Of a DNA stretch of 64,000 nt, positions 31,316 through 40,869 are shown piece by piece (position 1 is the stretch's first letter; every line of letters starts with the position of its first letter). This DNA comes from Pandoraea nosoerga (GTDB taxonomy: Bacteria; Pseudomonadota; Gammaproteobacteria; Burkholderiales; Burkholderiaceae): the NCBI RefSeq assembly GCF_902459585.1, contig NZ_CABPSC010000010.1:1-64000 (forward strand), written 5' to 3'. The translations under genes and the position numbers were made by a program. The notes beneath the pieces are model-generated. The model searched no databases, was not told the DNA's origin, and saw only the letters and a program-made list of their open reading frames with translations.

Positions 31316-31461
31316 ACGAACGCCCCGCGCCCACCCGCCGGACCTGCCGGAAATCGGAGTGCAGGCCTACGGGGTCTCGGAAAAAGACGAGAAAAAACAC
31401 GCATGAATTCCTAAAGCGGAAATTGACCGCTATGTGCCTCTCAGGATTCGGACTGGTCCGA

Positions 31462-31490
31462 TTGGACTGCCGTATCGCCATCGCTAGGAT
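31462..31490 (+). promoter_or_regulatory. Promoter of the pilM cluster
   Basis: TTGGAC (31462-31467), 17-bp spacer, TAGGAT (31485-31490), 41 bp before the pilM start. Confidence 0.5.
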
Positions 31491-31530
31491 CGATCGCATC
31501 GACAAAGCGAGAAACGGAAGGAGGGGCATG

Positions 31531-32610
31531 ATGAGAGCGGTCCTGCGCGGAGTACGTCAGATGAGCAGCGGACTCACGTCGGCGCCGCCACGCGCCGGCG
31601 GTGGCGGGGTGGGCATTCACTTTGACGCGGCGGCGGTCCAATTCGTTCGTCTGACGCGGTGTGCCGGCCCCGCACGTCTGCGCCTGACGGCCTATGGCAG
31701 CGCGGTGGTCGAAGACGGTGTCGTGCGAGGCGCGTTGATTGCCAAGCCCGAAGCAGCTGCGCGTCACCTCGCCGATTTGCTGGAGCGAACCGGCATGAGC
31801 GCTTCGGAGTTGCGCGACGACACGATCGTGCTGGCGCTGCCGGCGCACGGGCTCAAGACCGAAGTCGTCGACTATCCGGCGGACGTGCCGCCGCGCGCAC
31901 TACGTGCGTGGTGCGAGCGGCGCGCCGCGCTGTTGGTGCCTGGCGACGCGGACGCCGGCCTGCGCTGCCGGGTCGGGGTGACGTGGGCAGACCCCGCCAA
32001 CCATCGGCTGCGGCTGTACGCCTGCGAGGCGGAGTTGGTCGACGCTCGCGTCGCGGTACTGGAAATGTGCGGCTTGCAGCCGCAGGCGGTCGATGCGGCA
32101 CACGAAGCAGCACGACGCGCGTTCCGGTGGGCGTGGCCGAGCGCCGCGCACGCGGATGCGTCGGCCGGCAGCGGCGCCAACACCGAGACTGACGCGAACG
32201 CTGGGGTGGAGCGGGAGCCGCCGCCGTTGGCGTTGCTGCAGGTGGATGCCCACGAGTTCGACCTTTCGGTATTTGACGGTAGCGATTGCGTGGCCGATGC
32301 GCGCGAGCGATTCGACGGCATTGGCGGACATCCGGACGCGCTGGCGGGTATTGTGCGCGAGGTGGCGGGCAAGCTGGCGGTCAGACCCCGTGCGATGTAC
32401 CTGGCCGCACAAGGCGCCAGCCCGGGCACGCTGGTCGCAATCTGCGATGCACTCGAGGCGGCATGTGGCATTCCGGTACGCCCTTTCGATCCGTTGCGGC
32501 GATTCTCGATCTCGCATCGCCGTCAGCCATTCGCGCAGCGCGGCGCCTTTGCGGTGGCATGCGGGTTAGCGCTTCGCGCAATGTCCGTGCAGGGGGTGTC
32601 ATGCGAGTGA
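31531..32610 (+). CDS. pilM: PilM-like actin-fold protein
   Basis: Cytoplasmic actin-like protein that in type IV pilus systems binds the PilN N-terminus. 359 aa if started at the second of two adjacent ATGs (MRAVLRGVRQM), placed 6 nt after AAGGAGG. The N-terminal GVGIHFDAAAVQFVRL resembles the first nucleotide-binding strand of PilM, and GALIAKPEAAARHLADLLERTG resembles the typical helix before the inner core. The sequence is more divergent than standard PilM and carries an Ala/Asn/Thr-rich insert near 206-225. The call rests partly on position before pilN and pilQ. Confidence 0.8.
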   Translation: MRAVLRGVRQMSSGLTSAPPRAGGGGVGIHFDAAAVQFVRLTRCAGPARLRLTAYGSAVVEDGVVRGALIAKPEAAARHLADLLERTGMSASELRDDTIVLALPAHGLKTEVVDYPADVPPRALRAWCERRAALLVPGDADAGLRCRVGVTWADPANHRLRLYACEAELVDARVAVLEMCGLQPQAVDAAHEAARRAFRWAWPSAAHADASAGSGANTETDANAGVEREPPPLALLQVDAHEFDLSVFDGSDCVADARERFDGIGGHPDALAGIVREVAGKLAVRPRAMYLAAQGASPGTLVAICDALEAACGIPVRPFDPLRRFSISHRRQPFAQRGAFAVACGLALRAMSVQGVSCE

Positions 32611-33269
32611 AGGCCTCACTGCCACCGCTCGACTTCCTGCTGACGCTCGAGCAGCGCCGTCAACTGGCGTTCCGTCGTCAGTGGCGACTTTGGACCGCGA
32701 TCGCGGCGCTCGGAGCCGTGGCCGCGGCCGCGCCGATCGCGCTTGATCTCCACTTACGCGGGGAGGCGCGGGCACGACTTGCTGCGCTGCGCGCGAGCAA
32801 TGAAGCCCGAGCGGGCGAGCGCGCAGCTTTCGATGCGACCGCGCGTGCTCTGTCTGCCATGGTGGCGCATCGCCGCGCGGCCGTGACCCTGGTCGAGCAG
32901 CGGCAATCCGTCGCCCCTCGGCTGCTGGACGTGATGCGCGCCTGCGCTGACGGCGTGCGGCTCACGTCCGTGAAGTCTGGTGGAGACCATTTGCGCATCG
33001 AGGGGTACGCGACGACTCAGTCGAGAGTCCGCGAGACACAGAAGCGCCTGCGCGCACTGCCGTGGGTGCGCAAGGTCGCCGAGGTCGAGTCGAGCGTGGT
33101 GCCCGAGAGCGTTCGGCGCCAGTGGGCCGATGCCGACACCTCGGGCCCACAGCCTGAGATCCGTCGGTTCACGCTGCGCATCGAGCCCAAGCCGTCGCCC
33201 AGACCGGCGGCGCGGGGGGTAGACACCGTGGACGAGTGGTCGTCGGAGGAGGTGGCCGATGTACGGTGA
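32601..33269 (+). CDS. pilN: PilN-like pilus alignment protein
   Basis: Single-span inner-membrane protein of the PilMNO alignment complex. 222 aa from the ATG that overlaps the end of pilM by 10 nt. The cytoplasmic lead LPPLDFLLTLEQRRQ is a weak version of the PilN segment that contacts PilM; the membrane span is about 33-49 (WTAIAALGAVAAAAPIAL); a coiled-coil-like Arg/Ala-rich helix and a ferredoxin-like domain (GVRLTSVKSGGDHLRIEGYA) follow. Overlaps the next gene by 11 nt. Confidence 0.82.
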   Translation: MRVKASLPPLDFLLTLEQRRQLAFRRQWRLWTAIAALGAVAAAAPIALDLHLRGEARARLAALRASNEARAGERAAFDATARALSAMVAHRRAAVTLVEQRQSVAPRLLDVMRACADGVRLTSVKSGGDHLRIEGYATTQSRVRETQKRLRALPWVRKVAEVESSVVPESVRRQWADADTSGPQPEIRRFTLRIEPKPSPRPAARGVDTVDEWSSEEVADVR

Positions 33270-35955
33270 ACCCCATCCGCCGGACGACGTCCGCGACGTT
33301 GTACACGACATGTCGAGCCGCTGGCGCGCGCGATGGGCCGCGCTGACGTCCACCTCGCCCACCGAGTGGTCTGCACCTGTGCGATGGGTGTTGGCGGCGG
33401 TTGCATGGTTGACCGGGCTGATGTTGGCGTGGTCCGTATGGTGGCTCATCGGATTACCGACGCGGGCGGCGTTGCAGAAGGATCTCGGCATCGAGGAGGC
33501 GACGCTGGCACGAACCGATGAGGCCGCAGGACAACTGCCCGTGCTGGCGGAGTCGCTCCGGAGGGCGCACGCGGACGACGTTGCCTGGCAGCGCTTGCTG
33601 CCGCGCGCGGACGGACCATCGGGCGCTTCGTTGGCGTCCGGCCAGCCTTGGGGCGGTGCTGCACCCCGGATGGAGGAACCGCATCACGAGCCGTCGAGCA
33701 CGTGGCGCGCGGACCTCGAGCAACAGGTGGCACGAAGCGGGCTGATATTGGAGACGGCGCGGCCGGGCGCCTCGGTGGCGTCCGAACACGCCAGCCGCGA
33801 AGACGGTATTGAAATCGAGCGGGCGGAAATGCGCGTTCGCGGCGCGGTAGCGGACCTGCTCGCCTGGCTCGCCGAAGTGGACCGAATGCCGCGTCATCTA
33901 GAAGTCGAACGGTTTTCGTTGCAGGGCCCTTCGCGGGAAACCGCCGGGGCGACGGATGCGCAGGCCGTGCTGACCGTGACCGTTGCCGCCTTTCTCTGGC
34001 GCAAGCCCTCGGACCTCGCTGTGCGTGCCGCCTCGCAAGCTGTTCCTGCAATGCCCGCACTGCTGCCGCCGTGGGCGCTACCCGCAGACATGGTCGACGT
34101 ATTCCGAACGCCGCTGACGCGCCGGCCGGCGCGCGGCGCCGTGACGATGGCGGCGTCCAGCCAGGCGCCATCGATCGAGAAGGCGCCGCTGGTGGGGTCG
34201 ATGCGAGCGGGTTCGCGTTACGTGATGCTTCGGCGCGGCGCCACCGGACTGGAGGCGACCTGGCGCGAAGCGCCCAGGGATCAACGGCGGACGAAAACGG
34301 CGGATGCCGACACCGTGGACGTCACGCTGCACGGCGCTCCGGCGGGCGACGCGCTCCGGACTTTCGCTCAGCTCACCGGGCGCAGCGTGGCGCTCGGGGA
34401 GCCCGTGCACGGGAGTCTCGACATGGATTTGCACGGAGTGACGGCCGAGACAGCCTTCGACGTTATGATTCGCAGCGCCGGGCTGGGGGTGCGACAGGTC
34501 GGTGGCGTGGACTGGATTGCACCGCGCGCGCAGTTGCTGGCCGACGAGCAGACGCAGCTCGAGGCCGAGGCCAAGCGGGAGGCGCTGCTGCCGCTCGCGA
34601 GTCGTCGCTTCACGCTCAACTATCCGCGCGCGCAGGCCCTGCGGGAGATCATCATGGGAGAGAAGGATGCCAAGGGGCGGCGGCTTTTATCGGCACGAGG
34701 CAGCTTGATTGCCGATCCGCGCACCAACCAGCTGTTCGTCACGGATGTGCCCGAGAAGCTCGAAGCGCTGGCCTCGTTCATCGCGCGCATCGACGTGCCG
34801 GTGCGCCAGGTTCTCATCGAAGCGCGCATCGTCGAAGTCGACGATCGATTCAGCGATTCGCTCGGCGTGCGGCTCGCGGGATACAGTGGGGCGCCGGGGA
34901 ACGGCGGTGGTGGCGGTAGTGGCGATTCGTCGGATCGTGGCGGCCGAGGGGGTTCCGGCGAGCCGCGAGGTGCCGAAAAGCCCGAGGGCACGCGTGGCGT
35001 CGGAGGCAAGCCACGCGGCAGTTCGCTCGACATCGGCTTGCCGGCCGCCGCGCTGGCGGGCGCCGTACCGCCGAGCCTGGCCATCACCCTGTTCGGTCGC
35101 TCTGCCACGCGGTTCCTGCAACTCGAGCTCTCCGCTCTGGAGACGAGCGGACGCGGACGCGTGATTTCCCGACCTCGCGTGGTGACGGCGGATAAGATCC
35201 AGGCCGTCATCGAGCAGGGTACGGAATTGCCTTATGTGATGCGCGAGGGCCGGCGCAGCCTGCCGTCGGTGCGCTTCAGAAAGGCGACGTTGCGGCTGGA
35301 AGTCACGCCGCTGATCACCCCCGACGGTCGCGTAATTCTCGACGTCGACGTGCGCAAGGACAGTGTTGGGCAGGAGGTCGTCGGTGGGTTTGCCATCGAT
35401 ACGCGGCAGGTCAAGACTCAGGTACAGGTCGAGAACGGGGGAACGGTCGCCATCGGCGGGATATATCAGGAGGAGCAGCGCGATTCCCGGGCGGGCGTGC
35501 CGTGGATTGGAGAGGTGCCAGTGCTCGGCGCCCTGTTTCGAAACCGCACGGAGGAAAACCGACGCACCGAACTGCTGGTATTCCTGACGCCGAGTGTGGT
35601 GCCCGAGGGCGGTGCCCTACCCGCGGCCGCGCCGCCCCTCGTGGAAGCGCTGCCTGAACTGCCGGCCGTACCGGAGGCGGCGCCGCCACAGACTGCCCCG
35701 TCGCCCGCGTCAACGGTATGGGTGCCGCCGCTGGCGCCAAGGGGCGACCTACCTTCCGGCCATCCCAGGCTGACCGAGGGGATGCCCGAGGCGACGCGTT
35801 CCGCACGCCGGAGGGATATCCCGGTATCATCAGGGATTGGAACCCAAATATCAGCGATTTATGCTGGAAAACGTAATACTTGTCGGACTGATGGGGGCGG
35901 GCAAGACCACGGTTGGACGCGCAGTGGCACGACGTCTCGGACGGCAGTTCTATGA
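33259..35955 (+). CDS. pilQ: PilO-PilP-PilQ fusion: pilus secretin with inner-membrane part
   Basis: One unbroken 898-aa frame that joins what are normally three proteins. About 1-250: PilO-like, with a membrane span at 44-65, a helical linker and a ferredoxin-like domain. About 270-345: PilP-like core ([19 protein letters not shown]). About 353-423: secretin STN domain; 450-513: N1/NolW-type domain ([20 protein letters not shown]); 515-780: secretin barrel ending with the signature [16 protein letters not shown] (748-763). A Gly/Ser/Glu-rich insert sits at 544-588. There is no signal peptide: a secretin tethered by an N-terminal inner-membrane anchor would be unusual. The last ~31 residues are encoded inside aroK in another frame. 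Domain calls are inferred by eye. Confidence 0.82.
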   Translation: MYGEPHPPDDVRDVVHDMSSRWRARWAALTSTSPTEWSAPVRWVLAAVAWLTGLMLAWSVWWLIGLPTRAALQKDLGIEEATLARTDEAAGQLPVLAESLRRAHADDVAWQRLLPRADGPSGASLASGQPWGGAAPRMEEPHHEPSSTWRADLEQQVARSGLILETARPGASVASEHASREDGIEIERAEMRVRGAVADLLAWLAEVDRMPRHLEVERFSLQGPSRETAGATDAQAVLTVTVAAFLWRKPSDLAVRAASQAVPAMPALLPPWALPADMVDVFRTPLTRRPARGAVTMAASSQAPSIEKAPLVGSMRAGSRYVMLRRGATGLEATWREAPRDQRRTKTADADTVDVTLHGAPAGDALRTFAQLTGRSVALGEPVHGSLDMDLHGVTAETAFDVMIRSAGLGVRQVGGVDWIAPRAQLLADEQTQLEAEAKREALLPLASRRFTLNYPRAQALREIIMGEKDAKGRRLLSARGSLIADPRTNQLFVTDVPEKLEALASFIARIDVPVRQVLIEARIVEVDDRFSDSLGVRLAGYSGAPGNGGGGGSGDSSDRGGRGGSGEPRGAEKPEGTRGVGGKPRGSSLDIGLPAAALAGAVPPSLAITLFGRSATRFLQLELSALETSGRGRVISRPRVVTADKIQAVIEQGTELPYVMREGRRSLPSVRFRKATLRLEVTPLITPDGRVILDVDVRKDSVGQEVVGGFAIDTRQVKTQVQVENGGTVAIGGIYQEEQRDSRAGVPWIGEVPVLGALFRNRTEENRRTELLVFLTPSVVPEGGALPAAAPPLVEALPELPAVPEAAPPQTAPSPASTVWVPPLAPRGDLPSGHPRLTEGMPEATRSARRRDIPVSSGIGTQISAIYAGKRNTCRTDGGGQDHGWTRSGTTSRTAVL

Positions 35956-36610
35956 CTCCGACCACGAGATCGAAGCGCGCACAGGCGTGCGCATTCCGGT
36001 CATCTTCGAGCACGAGGGCGAAGACGGTTTCCGTCAGCGCGAAGCCCAGACCATCGACGAACTCACCCAGCGCAGCGGCATCGTCCTCGCCACCGGCGGC
36101 GGCGCCGTGCTGCGCGCCGAGAACCGCGAACGCATCAAGTCGCGCGGCACTGTCGTCTATCTCCGGGCCAATCCGCATGACCTGTGGCTGCGCACGCGCC
36201 GGGACAAGAATCGGCCGTTGCTGCAAACGGCGGATCCGCGCGCGCGTCTCGAACAACTGTTTCAGGAGCGCGACGCGCTGTATCGCGAGTGCGCGACCTT
36301 CGTGATTGAAACGGGGCGGCCGAGTGTGAATGCGCTCGTCAACATGGTGCTGATGCAACTCGAAGTCGCGGGCATCGTGCCGAGCACATCCGGCGCCGTG
36401 CCGGGCGTGCCCGACAGCGCACTCGCCGAAGTGGCTCCGACCGTGGCACAGGGGCAGGATGTCCCGCGTGAGGGTGGCAGACTGATATCGTCAAACAGCG
36501 CCTCAATTAGCGTGCCGAATAGCGCGCCAAATCGCTGGCCAAACCATCGGCCAAATAGCGACGACCCGGAGTCGGCAGCGTCCGTCCCGCCGGCCCACGA
36601 TGCCCCGTGA
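35861..36610 (+). CDS. aroK: Shikimate kinase with C-terminal tail
   Basis: Phosphorylates shikimate in chorismate synthesis. 249 aa from MLENVILVG; an in-frame TTG 24 nt upstream (with AGGGA directly adjacent) is an alternative. P-loop GLMGAGKTT (9-17), shikimate-binding D32/D34, R58 (FRQRE) and GGG 79-81, lid RRDKNRPLL. The kinase fold ends near residue 172; the remaining ~75 residues form a Ser/Pro/Asn-rich tail with repeated N-S and R-P-N elements absent from ordinary shikimate kinases (about 175 aa). Its 5' end overlaps the pilQ frame by 95 nt. aroB follows. Confidence 0.94.
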   Translation: MLENVILVGLMGAGKTTVGRAVARRLGRQFYDSDHEIEARTGVRIPVIFEHEGEDGFRQREAQTIDELTQRSGIVLATGGGAVLRAENRERIKSRGTVVYLRANPHDLWLRTRRDKNRPLLQTADPRARLEQLFQERDALYRECATFVIETGRPSVNALVNMVLMQLEVAGIVPSTSGAVPGVPDSALAEVAPTVAQGQDVPREGGRLISSNSASISVPNSAPNRWPNHRPNSDDPESAASVPPAHDAP

Positions 36611-36633
36611 TACCCGTGACACCTTTTCTCGCT

Positions 36634-36653
36634 GATATCGGCCGGCCGATATC
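36634..36653. repeat. 20-bp perfect palindrome between aroK and aroB
   Basis: GATATCGGCCGGCCGATATC reads the same on both strands. It sits 24 bp after the aroK stop and 21 bp before the aroB start, overlapping where the aroB ribosome-binding region begins. No U-run. It may be an operator or a hairpin controlling aroB translation. Confidence 0.9.
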
Positions 36654-36674
36654 GCGAATACGACAACAAGCGGC

Positions 36675-37751
36675 ATGATTACCCTCAAACTCGATCTGGG
36701 CGAGCGCGCCTATCCCATCCACATCGGCACCGATCTGCTGACGCAGGACGCGCTGTTCGCGCCGCACGTGCGCGGCACGCATGCGGTCATCGTCACGAAC
36801 ACGACCGTCGCACCGCTGTATGCGGAGCGGGTGGCCGCCACGCTGCAGCGGTTGGGCAAACGCGTCGTCACTGCGGTGTTGCCCGATGGCGAGGCGCACA
36901 AGAACTGGCAGACGCTCAATCTGGTGTTCGACGAATTGCTCGGTGCCCAGGCTGACCGCAAGACGACGCTGATTGCCCTGGGCGGCGGCGTCGTCGGCGA
37001 CATGACCGGCTTCGCGGCGGCCTGCTACATGCGCGGTGTGCCGTTCGTGCAGGTGCCCACGACGCTGCTCGCGCAAGTCGACTCGTCGGTTGGCGGCAAG
37101 ACAGGCATCAACCATCCGATGGGCAAGAACATGATCGGCGCTTTCTGGCAGCCGAGCGCCGTGCTGGCCGACATCGGCACGCTCGCCACGCTGCCCGAGC
37201 GCGAACTCGCGGCGGGCCTGGCCGAGGTGATCAAGCACGGCGCGATTGCGGACGAGAAGTTCTTCAATTGGATCGAGGCGAACATCGACGCGCTCAACGC
37301 GCACGATACGGCGGCGCTCTCATACGCGGTGCAGCGTTCCTGCGAGATCAAGGCGCAGGTCGTGGCCAGCGACGAGCGCGAACAGGGCCTGCGCGCCACG
37401 CTGAATTTCGGGCATACCTTCGGCCATGCCATCGAGGCAGGGCTCGGCTACGGCGAGTGGCTGCACGGTGAGGCTGTCGGCTGCGGCATGGTGATGGCGA
37501 CCGACCTGTCCGCGCGCCTCGGGTTCATCGACGAAGGCCTCGTGCCGCGCATCAAGGCACTGGTCGCGGCGGCCCGGCTGCCGGTCGTCGGGCCGGATCT
37601 CGGCGAAGACCGCTACGTCGATCTGATGCGTGTGGACAAAAAGGCCGAAGGCGGCGACATCCGCTTCGTGCTGCTCAACCGCCTGGGGGGCGCGTTCATG
37701 ACAAGCGTTCCCGACGCCGATTTGCGCGCTACGCTGCGCGCCAACGTGTAA
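36675..37751 (+). CDS. aroB: 3-Dehydroquinate synthase
   Basis: Second enzyme of the shikimate pathway, NAD- and metal-dependent. 358 aa. NAD-binding [18 protein letters not shown]; metal ligands expected in [24 protein letters not shown] and [14 protein letters not shown]. aroK-aroB adjacency is standard in proteobacteria. No anomalies. Confidence 0.97.
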   Translation: MITLKLDLGERAYPIHIGTDLLTQDALFAPHVRGTHAVIVTNTTVAPLYAERVAATLQRLGKRVVTAVLPDGEAHKNWQTLNLVFDELLGAQADRKTTLIALGGGVVGDMTGFAAACYMRGVPFVQVPTTLLAQVDSSVGGKTGINHPMGKNMIGAFWQPSAVLADIGTLATLPERELAAGLAEVIKHGAIADEKFFNWIEANIDALNAHDTAALSYAVQRSCEIKAQVVASDEREQGLRATLNFGHTFGHAIEAGLGYGEWLHGEAVGCGMVMATDLSARLGFIDEGLVPRIKALVAAARLPVVGPDLGEDRYVDLMRVDKKAEGGDIRFVLLNRLGGAFMTSVPDADLRATLRANV

Positions 37752-37766
37752 GGAAGGAGGCGGGCG

Positions 37767-38903
37767 ATGATCGATTACGAAGCGTCGCTTGCCCCCTACG
37801 CGGCGCGCTCTTCGGCTTCGCGCGGGCGGCGCTTCGCCGAGCCTGCGCCGGCGACGCGCACCGAATTCCAGCGTGATCGCGATCGCATTATTCATTCAAC
37901 TGCATTCCGTCGGCTGGAATACAAGACCCAGGTCTTCGTGAATCACGAAGGGGATCTGTTTCGCACGCGTCTCACGCATAGCCTCGAAGTCGCGCAGATC
38001 GGCCGCTCGATCGCCCGCAATCTCCGTGTGAACGAAGACCTCGTCGAGGCGATCGCGCTGGCCCACGATCTTGGGCACACGCCCTTCGGCCATGCGGGAC
38101 AGGACGCGCTCAACGCCAGCATGCGCGAGTACGGTGGCTTCGAGCACAACCTGCAGAGTCTCGTCGTCGTAGACGAATTGGAGGAGCACTACGGCGGCTT
38201 CAACGGCTTGAACCTGTGCTTCGAGACACGCGAGGGCATTCTCAAGCACTGTTCGCGCGCTAATGCGCGGGCGTTGGGCGAATTGGGTGAGCGCTTTCTC
38301 AAGGGGCGCCAACCCGGCATCGAGGCCCAGATCGCCAATCTGGCCGACGAAATCGCCTACAACAACCACGATATCGACGACGGCGTGCGCTCGGGGCTGC
38401 TGACGCTCGAACAACTCGACGACGTCCCACTCTGGAAACGCTATTGTGCCGAAGCGCGGCTGGAGTGGCCGGCGATCTCTGGCCGCCGTCTGGTACACGA
38501 GACGACGCGCCGGATCATCAATGCGCTGATCGTCGATTTGATTGCCACTACGCGGCGTCGCGTGGCGGACGCTTCGCCCGCCTCGATGGAAGAGGTCCGC
38601 GACGCCGGCCCGCTGGTCGCTTTCAGCGACGAAATGCGCGAGCACGCCGGCCAGCTCAAGCGGTTCCTGTTCGAGAACCTTTATCGGCACTACCTCGTGA
38701 TGCGCATGGCGGCCAAGGCGCAACGCATCGTCCAGGAACTGTTCGACGCGTTTCTCACGGATCCGCGCCTGCTGCCGCCGAATTACCGCACGGAGAATGC
38801 GGCCGATCAACCGCGTTGGATCGCACACTACATCGCGGGGATGACGGATCGCTACGCGATCAAGGAATACAGCCGGCTATTTACCATTGCGCCAACGCTC
38901 TGA
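37767..38903 (+). CDS. dgt: dGTPase-family deoxynucleoside triphosphate triphosphohydrolase
   Basis: HD-domain enzyme that removes the triphosphate from dNTPs. 378 aa. Motifs: [30 protein letters not shown] (H), [15 protein letters not shown] (HD), and [13 protein letters not shown] for the last metal ligand. AGGAAGGAGG precedes the ATG, 15 bp after aroB. The short form (below 500 aa) is typical of the non-enterobacterial subgroup whose substrate preference is broader. Confidence 0.94.
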   Translation: MIDYEASLAPYAARSSASRGRRFAEPAPATRTEFQRDRDRIIHSTAFRRLEYKTQVFVNHEGDLFRTRLTHSLEVAQIGRSIARNLRVNEDLVEAIALAHDLGHTPFGHAGQDALNASMREYGGFEHNLQSLVVVDELEEHYGGFNGLNLCFETREGILKHCSRANARALGELGERFLKGRQPGIEAQIANLADEIAYNNHDIDDGVRSGLLTLEQLDDVPLWKRYCAEARLEWPAISGRRLVHETTRRIINALIVDLIATTRRRVADASPASMEEVRDAGPLVAFSDEMREHAGQLKRFLFENLYRHYLVMRMAAKAQRIVQELFDAFLTDPRLLPPNYRTENAADQPRWIAHYIAGMTDRYAIKEYSRLFTIAPTL

Positions 38904-39039
38904 TCGCACTGCGACCGCGTCGACCGTCCGTTGGCCTCCTGTTGCCCGCCCGTCGGCCCTCGGTCGACCATAAGGCGCCCGAGAGGGGAAGCCCGCGAGC
39001 CACAGGTGGACTTGGAAGGCGAACGAGCGAACGAAATAG

Positions 39040-39071
39040 CGAAACAGCCGGCGGGTTTGCCGGCTGTTTCG
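39040..39071. terminator. Bidirectional terminator between dgt and the DUF883 gene
   Basis: CGAAACAGCCGGC (39040-39052) and GCCGGCTGTTTCG (39059-39071): perfect 13-bp stem, 6-nt loop. T-rich sequence on the + side (TGTTTCGTTT) and similar on the - side, between convergent genes. Confidence 0.75.
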
Positions 39072-39182
39072 TTTGAGGCGGGGCGTCGGTAGCGCGGGTC
39101 CCGGCGTCCGCAGGTTTTTGACCTTTGCAGCGCACGCCCCCCACGCTGCCATGCGGCGAGGCACATCGGGGCGCTCGGGAGC

Positions 39183-39560
39183 CTAGCTGCGACCGGCGAT
39201 GAAGCCGAGCACCAGCGCGACGGCCGCAACAGTCCCGAGGGCTTGCCATGGGCGCTCGTGTACGTAGCCGTCGGCCTCGTCCCACACTTCGCCCGCTCGC
39301 CGGCGCAAATTCGCGCGCGCATCGCCGAAGTCGCTGCGAGCCTGCCGCAGCTTGTCGCCGATTTCGTTGCGCAGCGCTTCGATGTCCGACGCCGATTTCG
39401 CGTTGGCGAGGGCGTGTTCGAGATCGTCGAGAAGGTCGCGCACGCGAGACGACACATCGCCGCCGGCGAGCCGTGCGGCACGCGCGGTGCGGCGGCCGGC
39501 GTAGCGCGCGTCCTCCAGGCTGCTGTTCAGTGCAGTTTCCGCTTTCGAGGCAATTCCCAT
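39183..39560 (-). CDS. DUF883 (ElaB/YqjD-type) membrane-anchored protein
   Basis: 125 aa from MGIASKAETALNSSLED with GGGAG upstream; the longer open frame upstream is not supported. A long amphipathic helical stretch (about 15-95, Ala/Arg/Asp-rich) is followed by VHERPWQALGTVAAVALVLGFIAGR, the C-terminal membrane anchor typical of DUF883. E. coli relatives tether ribosomes to the inner membrane in stationary phase; a similar role here is only inferred. Confidence 0.9.
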   Translation of the reverse strand: MGIASKAETALNSSLEDARYAGRRTARAARLAGGDVSSRVRDLLDDLEHALANAKSASDIEALRNEIGDKLRQARSDFGDARANLRRRAGEVWDEADGYVHERPWQALGTVAAVALVLGFIAGRS

Positions 39561-39777
39561 TTTCAGACTCCCAAGAAGAGGTATTGAAATACGACGTTCG
39601 CGTATCCGGAGACGGGAGCGGACGCCGGTGGAACCCTGAGGCGAGCGACCATTATGACGCGCCGGTTCTAGCTCGGGGGCATCTTCAGAGACAGTTCGCA
39701 AAAATGGAAAGTTGCAGCGCGATGGCCGAAGATAACGTCAGAACGGGCCGACAGTGCGAGAGCACCGCCAAAAATGC

Positions 39778-39804
39778 GAAAACGCCGCATATGGCGGCGT
39801 TTTC
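39778..39804 (-). terminator. Terminator of the first ompW gene
   Basis: GAAAACGCCGC (39778-39788) and GCGGCGTTTTC (39794-39804), perfect 11-bp stem with 5-nt loop; read on the minus strand it ends in TTTTCGC. It lies 50 bp past the ompW stop. Confidence 0.8.
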
Positions 39805-39853
39805 TCGTTCATCCGATGCGACTTCGGCGGCGTCGGGACAATACGCGGGCGGC

Positions 39854-40603
39854 TTAGAAGCGATAGCCCAGCGACAGGAACGTCACGACGGGGTTCAACT
39901 TGACCTTGGCCTCGCTGGTGGTCGTGATCGGGCCGCGCGTAGTGGTCAGCTTGGCCGTGGTGCTCACCGGGATGTACGACACGGAGAAAGCGAGTGTCCA
40001 GTGCTTGTCCATGTTGTAGTTGATACCCGCGTTAAACACCGGCGCCCACGAGTTGGTCAGCGAGGCCGTGGTGTTGCCTCCCGGCGCGCCGGTCAGCGCG
40101 GCACTGGCCAGGTTTTGGAAGCCCGGCGTGAGCTCGATGTTCGAGTAGAAGAAGTAGCTCGCCCCGATACCCACGAACGGACGCCACGTATCGTTGGCCT
40201 GGCCGAAGTAGTACTTCAGCAGCAGTGCCGGGCTCCACTGCTTGGCCGAGGCGAGCGATCCGCCGCCCGGCAGTGCCAGCGCTCCCTTACCATAGAGACG
40301 GAACTTCGGCGGAAGGCCGACGACCGCCTCGACAGCGATGTTGTCGGTAAAGAAGTGGGCGAAGGTCAGGCCCGGCGTGTCGGCGTCATCCACGTCCGCG
40401 CCTGTGTTGCCGAGGCGGCTGTTCACTGCATTGGCGAGACCCGGCACGTTCGAGCCGGTTACATGCAGCGGGTCGCTCGAAACCTGGGGCGAGAGGTGGA
40501 ACCAGCCAAGGTTGATAACGTTATCGCCGGCTTGTTGCGCGAAGGCGGCCCCCGATGCCGTCAGCATGGCCGCGGCAGCAATCGTCAGATGTTTCAACTT
40601 CAT
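39854..40603 (-). CDS. OmpW-family outer-membrane protein (copy 1)
   Basis: Eight-stranded beta-barrel that in the family forms a narrow hydrophobic channel. 249 aa. Signal peptide 1-22 (cleavage after GAAFA). Family features: AGDNVINLGWFHLSP at the N-terminus, FFTDNIAVEAVVGLPPKF, and SPALLLKYYFGQANDTWRPFVGIGASYFFY; the last strand ends in the Phe of LSLGYRF, the signal for the BAM machinery. Tandem with a second copy upstream. Confidence 0.94.
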   Translation of the reverse strand: MKLKHLTIAAAAMLTASGAAFAQQAGDNVINLGWFHLSPQVSSDPLHVTGSNVPGLANAVNSRLGNTGADVDDADTPGLTFAHFFTDNIAVEAVVGLPPKFRLYGKGALALPGGGSLASAKQWSPALLLKYYFGQANDTWRPFVGIGASYFFYSNIELTPGFQNLASAALTGAPGGNTTASLTNSWAPVFNAGINYNMDKHWTLAFSVSYIPVSTTAKLTTTRGPITTTSEAKVKLNPVVTFLSLGYRF

Positions 40604-40779
40604 CGATTCGTCTCCTGCTCAAGATTCTTTATTGTCGAGAATTTCGTTAAATGAAATTCAGGGCCATTATGCCGACGGTGCAAAGGCCGGGGTAGCAAGA
40701 GTCTGGAGGCTGCGCTCTAAAGGTGTTGTATCCACGCATCGACTCATGGAATGCCCTTAGGAAAAAGCGCTGGACGAAA

Positions 40780-40814
40780 GAAAGGCGTGCCCGTATATGT
40801 CAGGCACGCTTTCG
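40780..40814 (-). terminator. Terminator of the second ompW gene
   Basis: GAAAGGCGTGCC and GGCACGCTTTC pair with a single bulged base around an 11-nt loop; on the minus strand it ends CCTTTC. It lies 56 bp past the stop of copy 2. Confidence 0.65.
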
Positions 40815-40869
40815 GAATTCACTGCGGAGTCCGACATGCCGGACGCAATACGCGTCCCGCACGCTGGGT

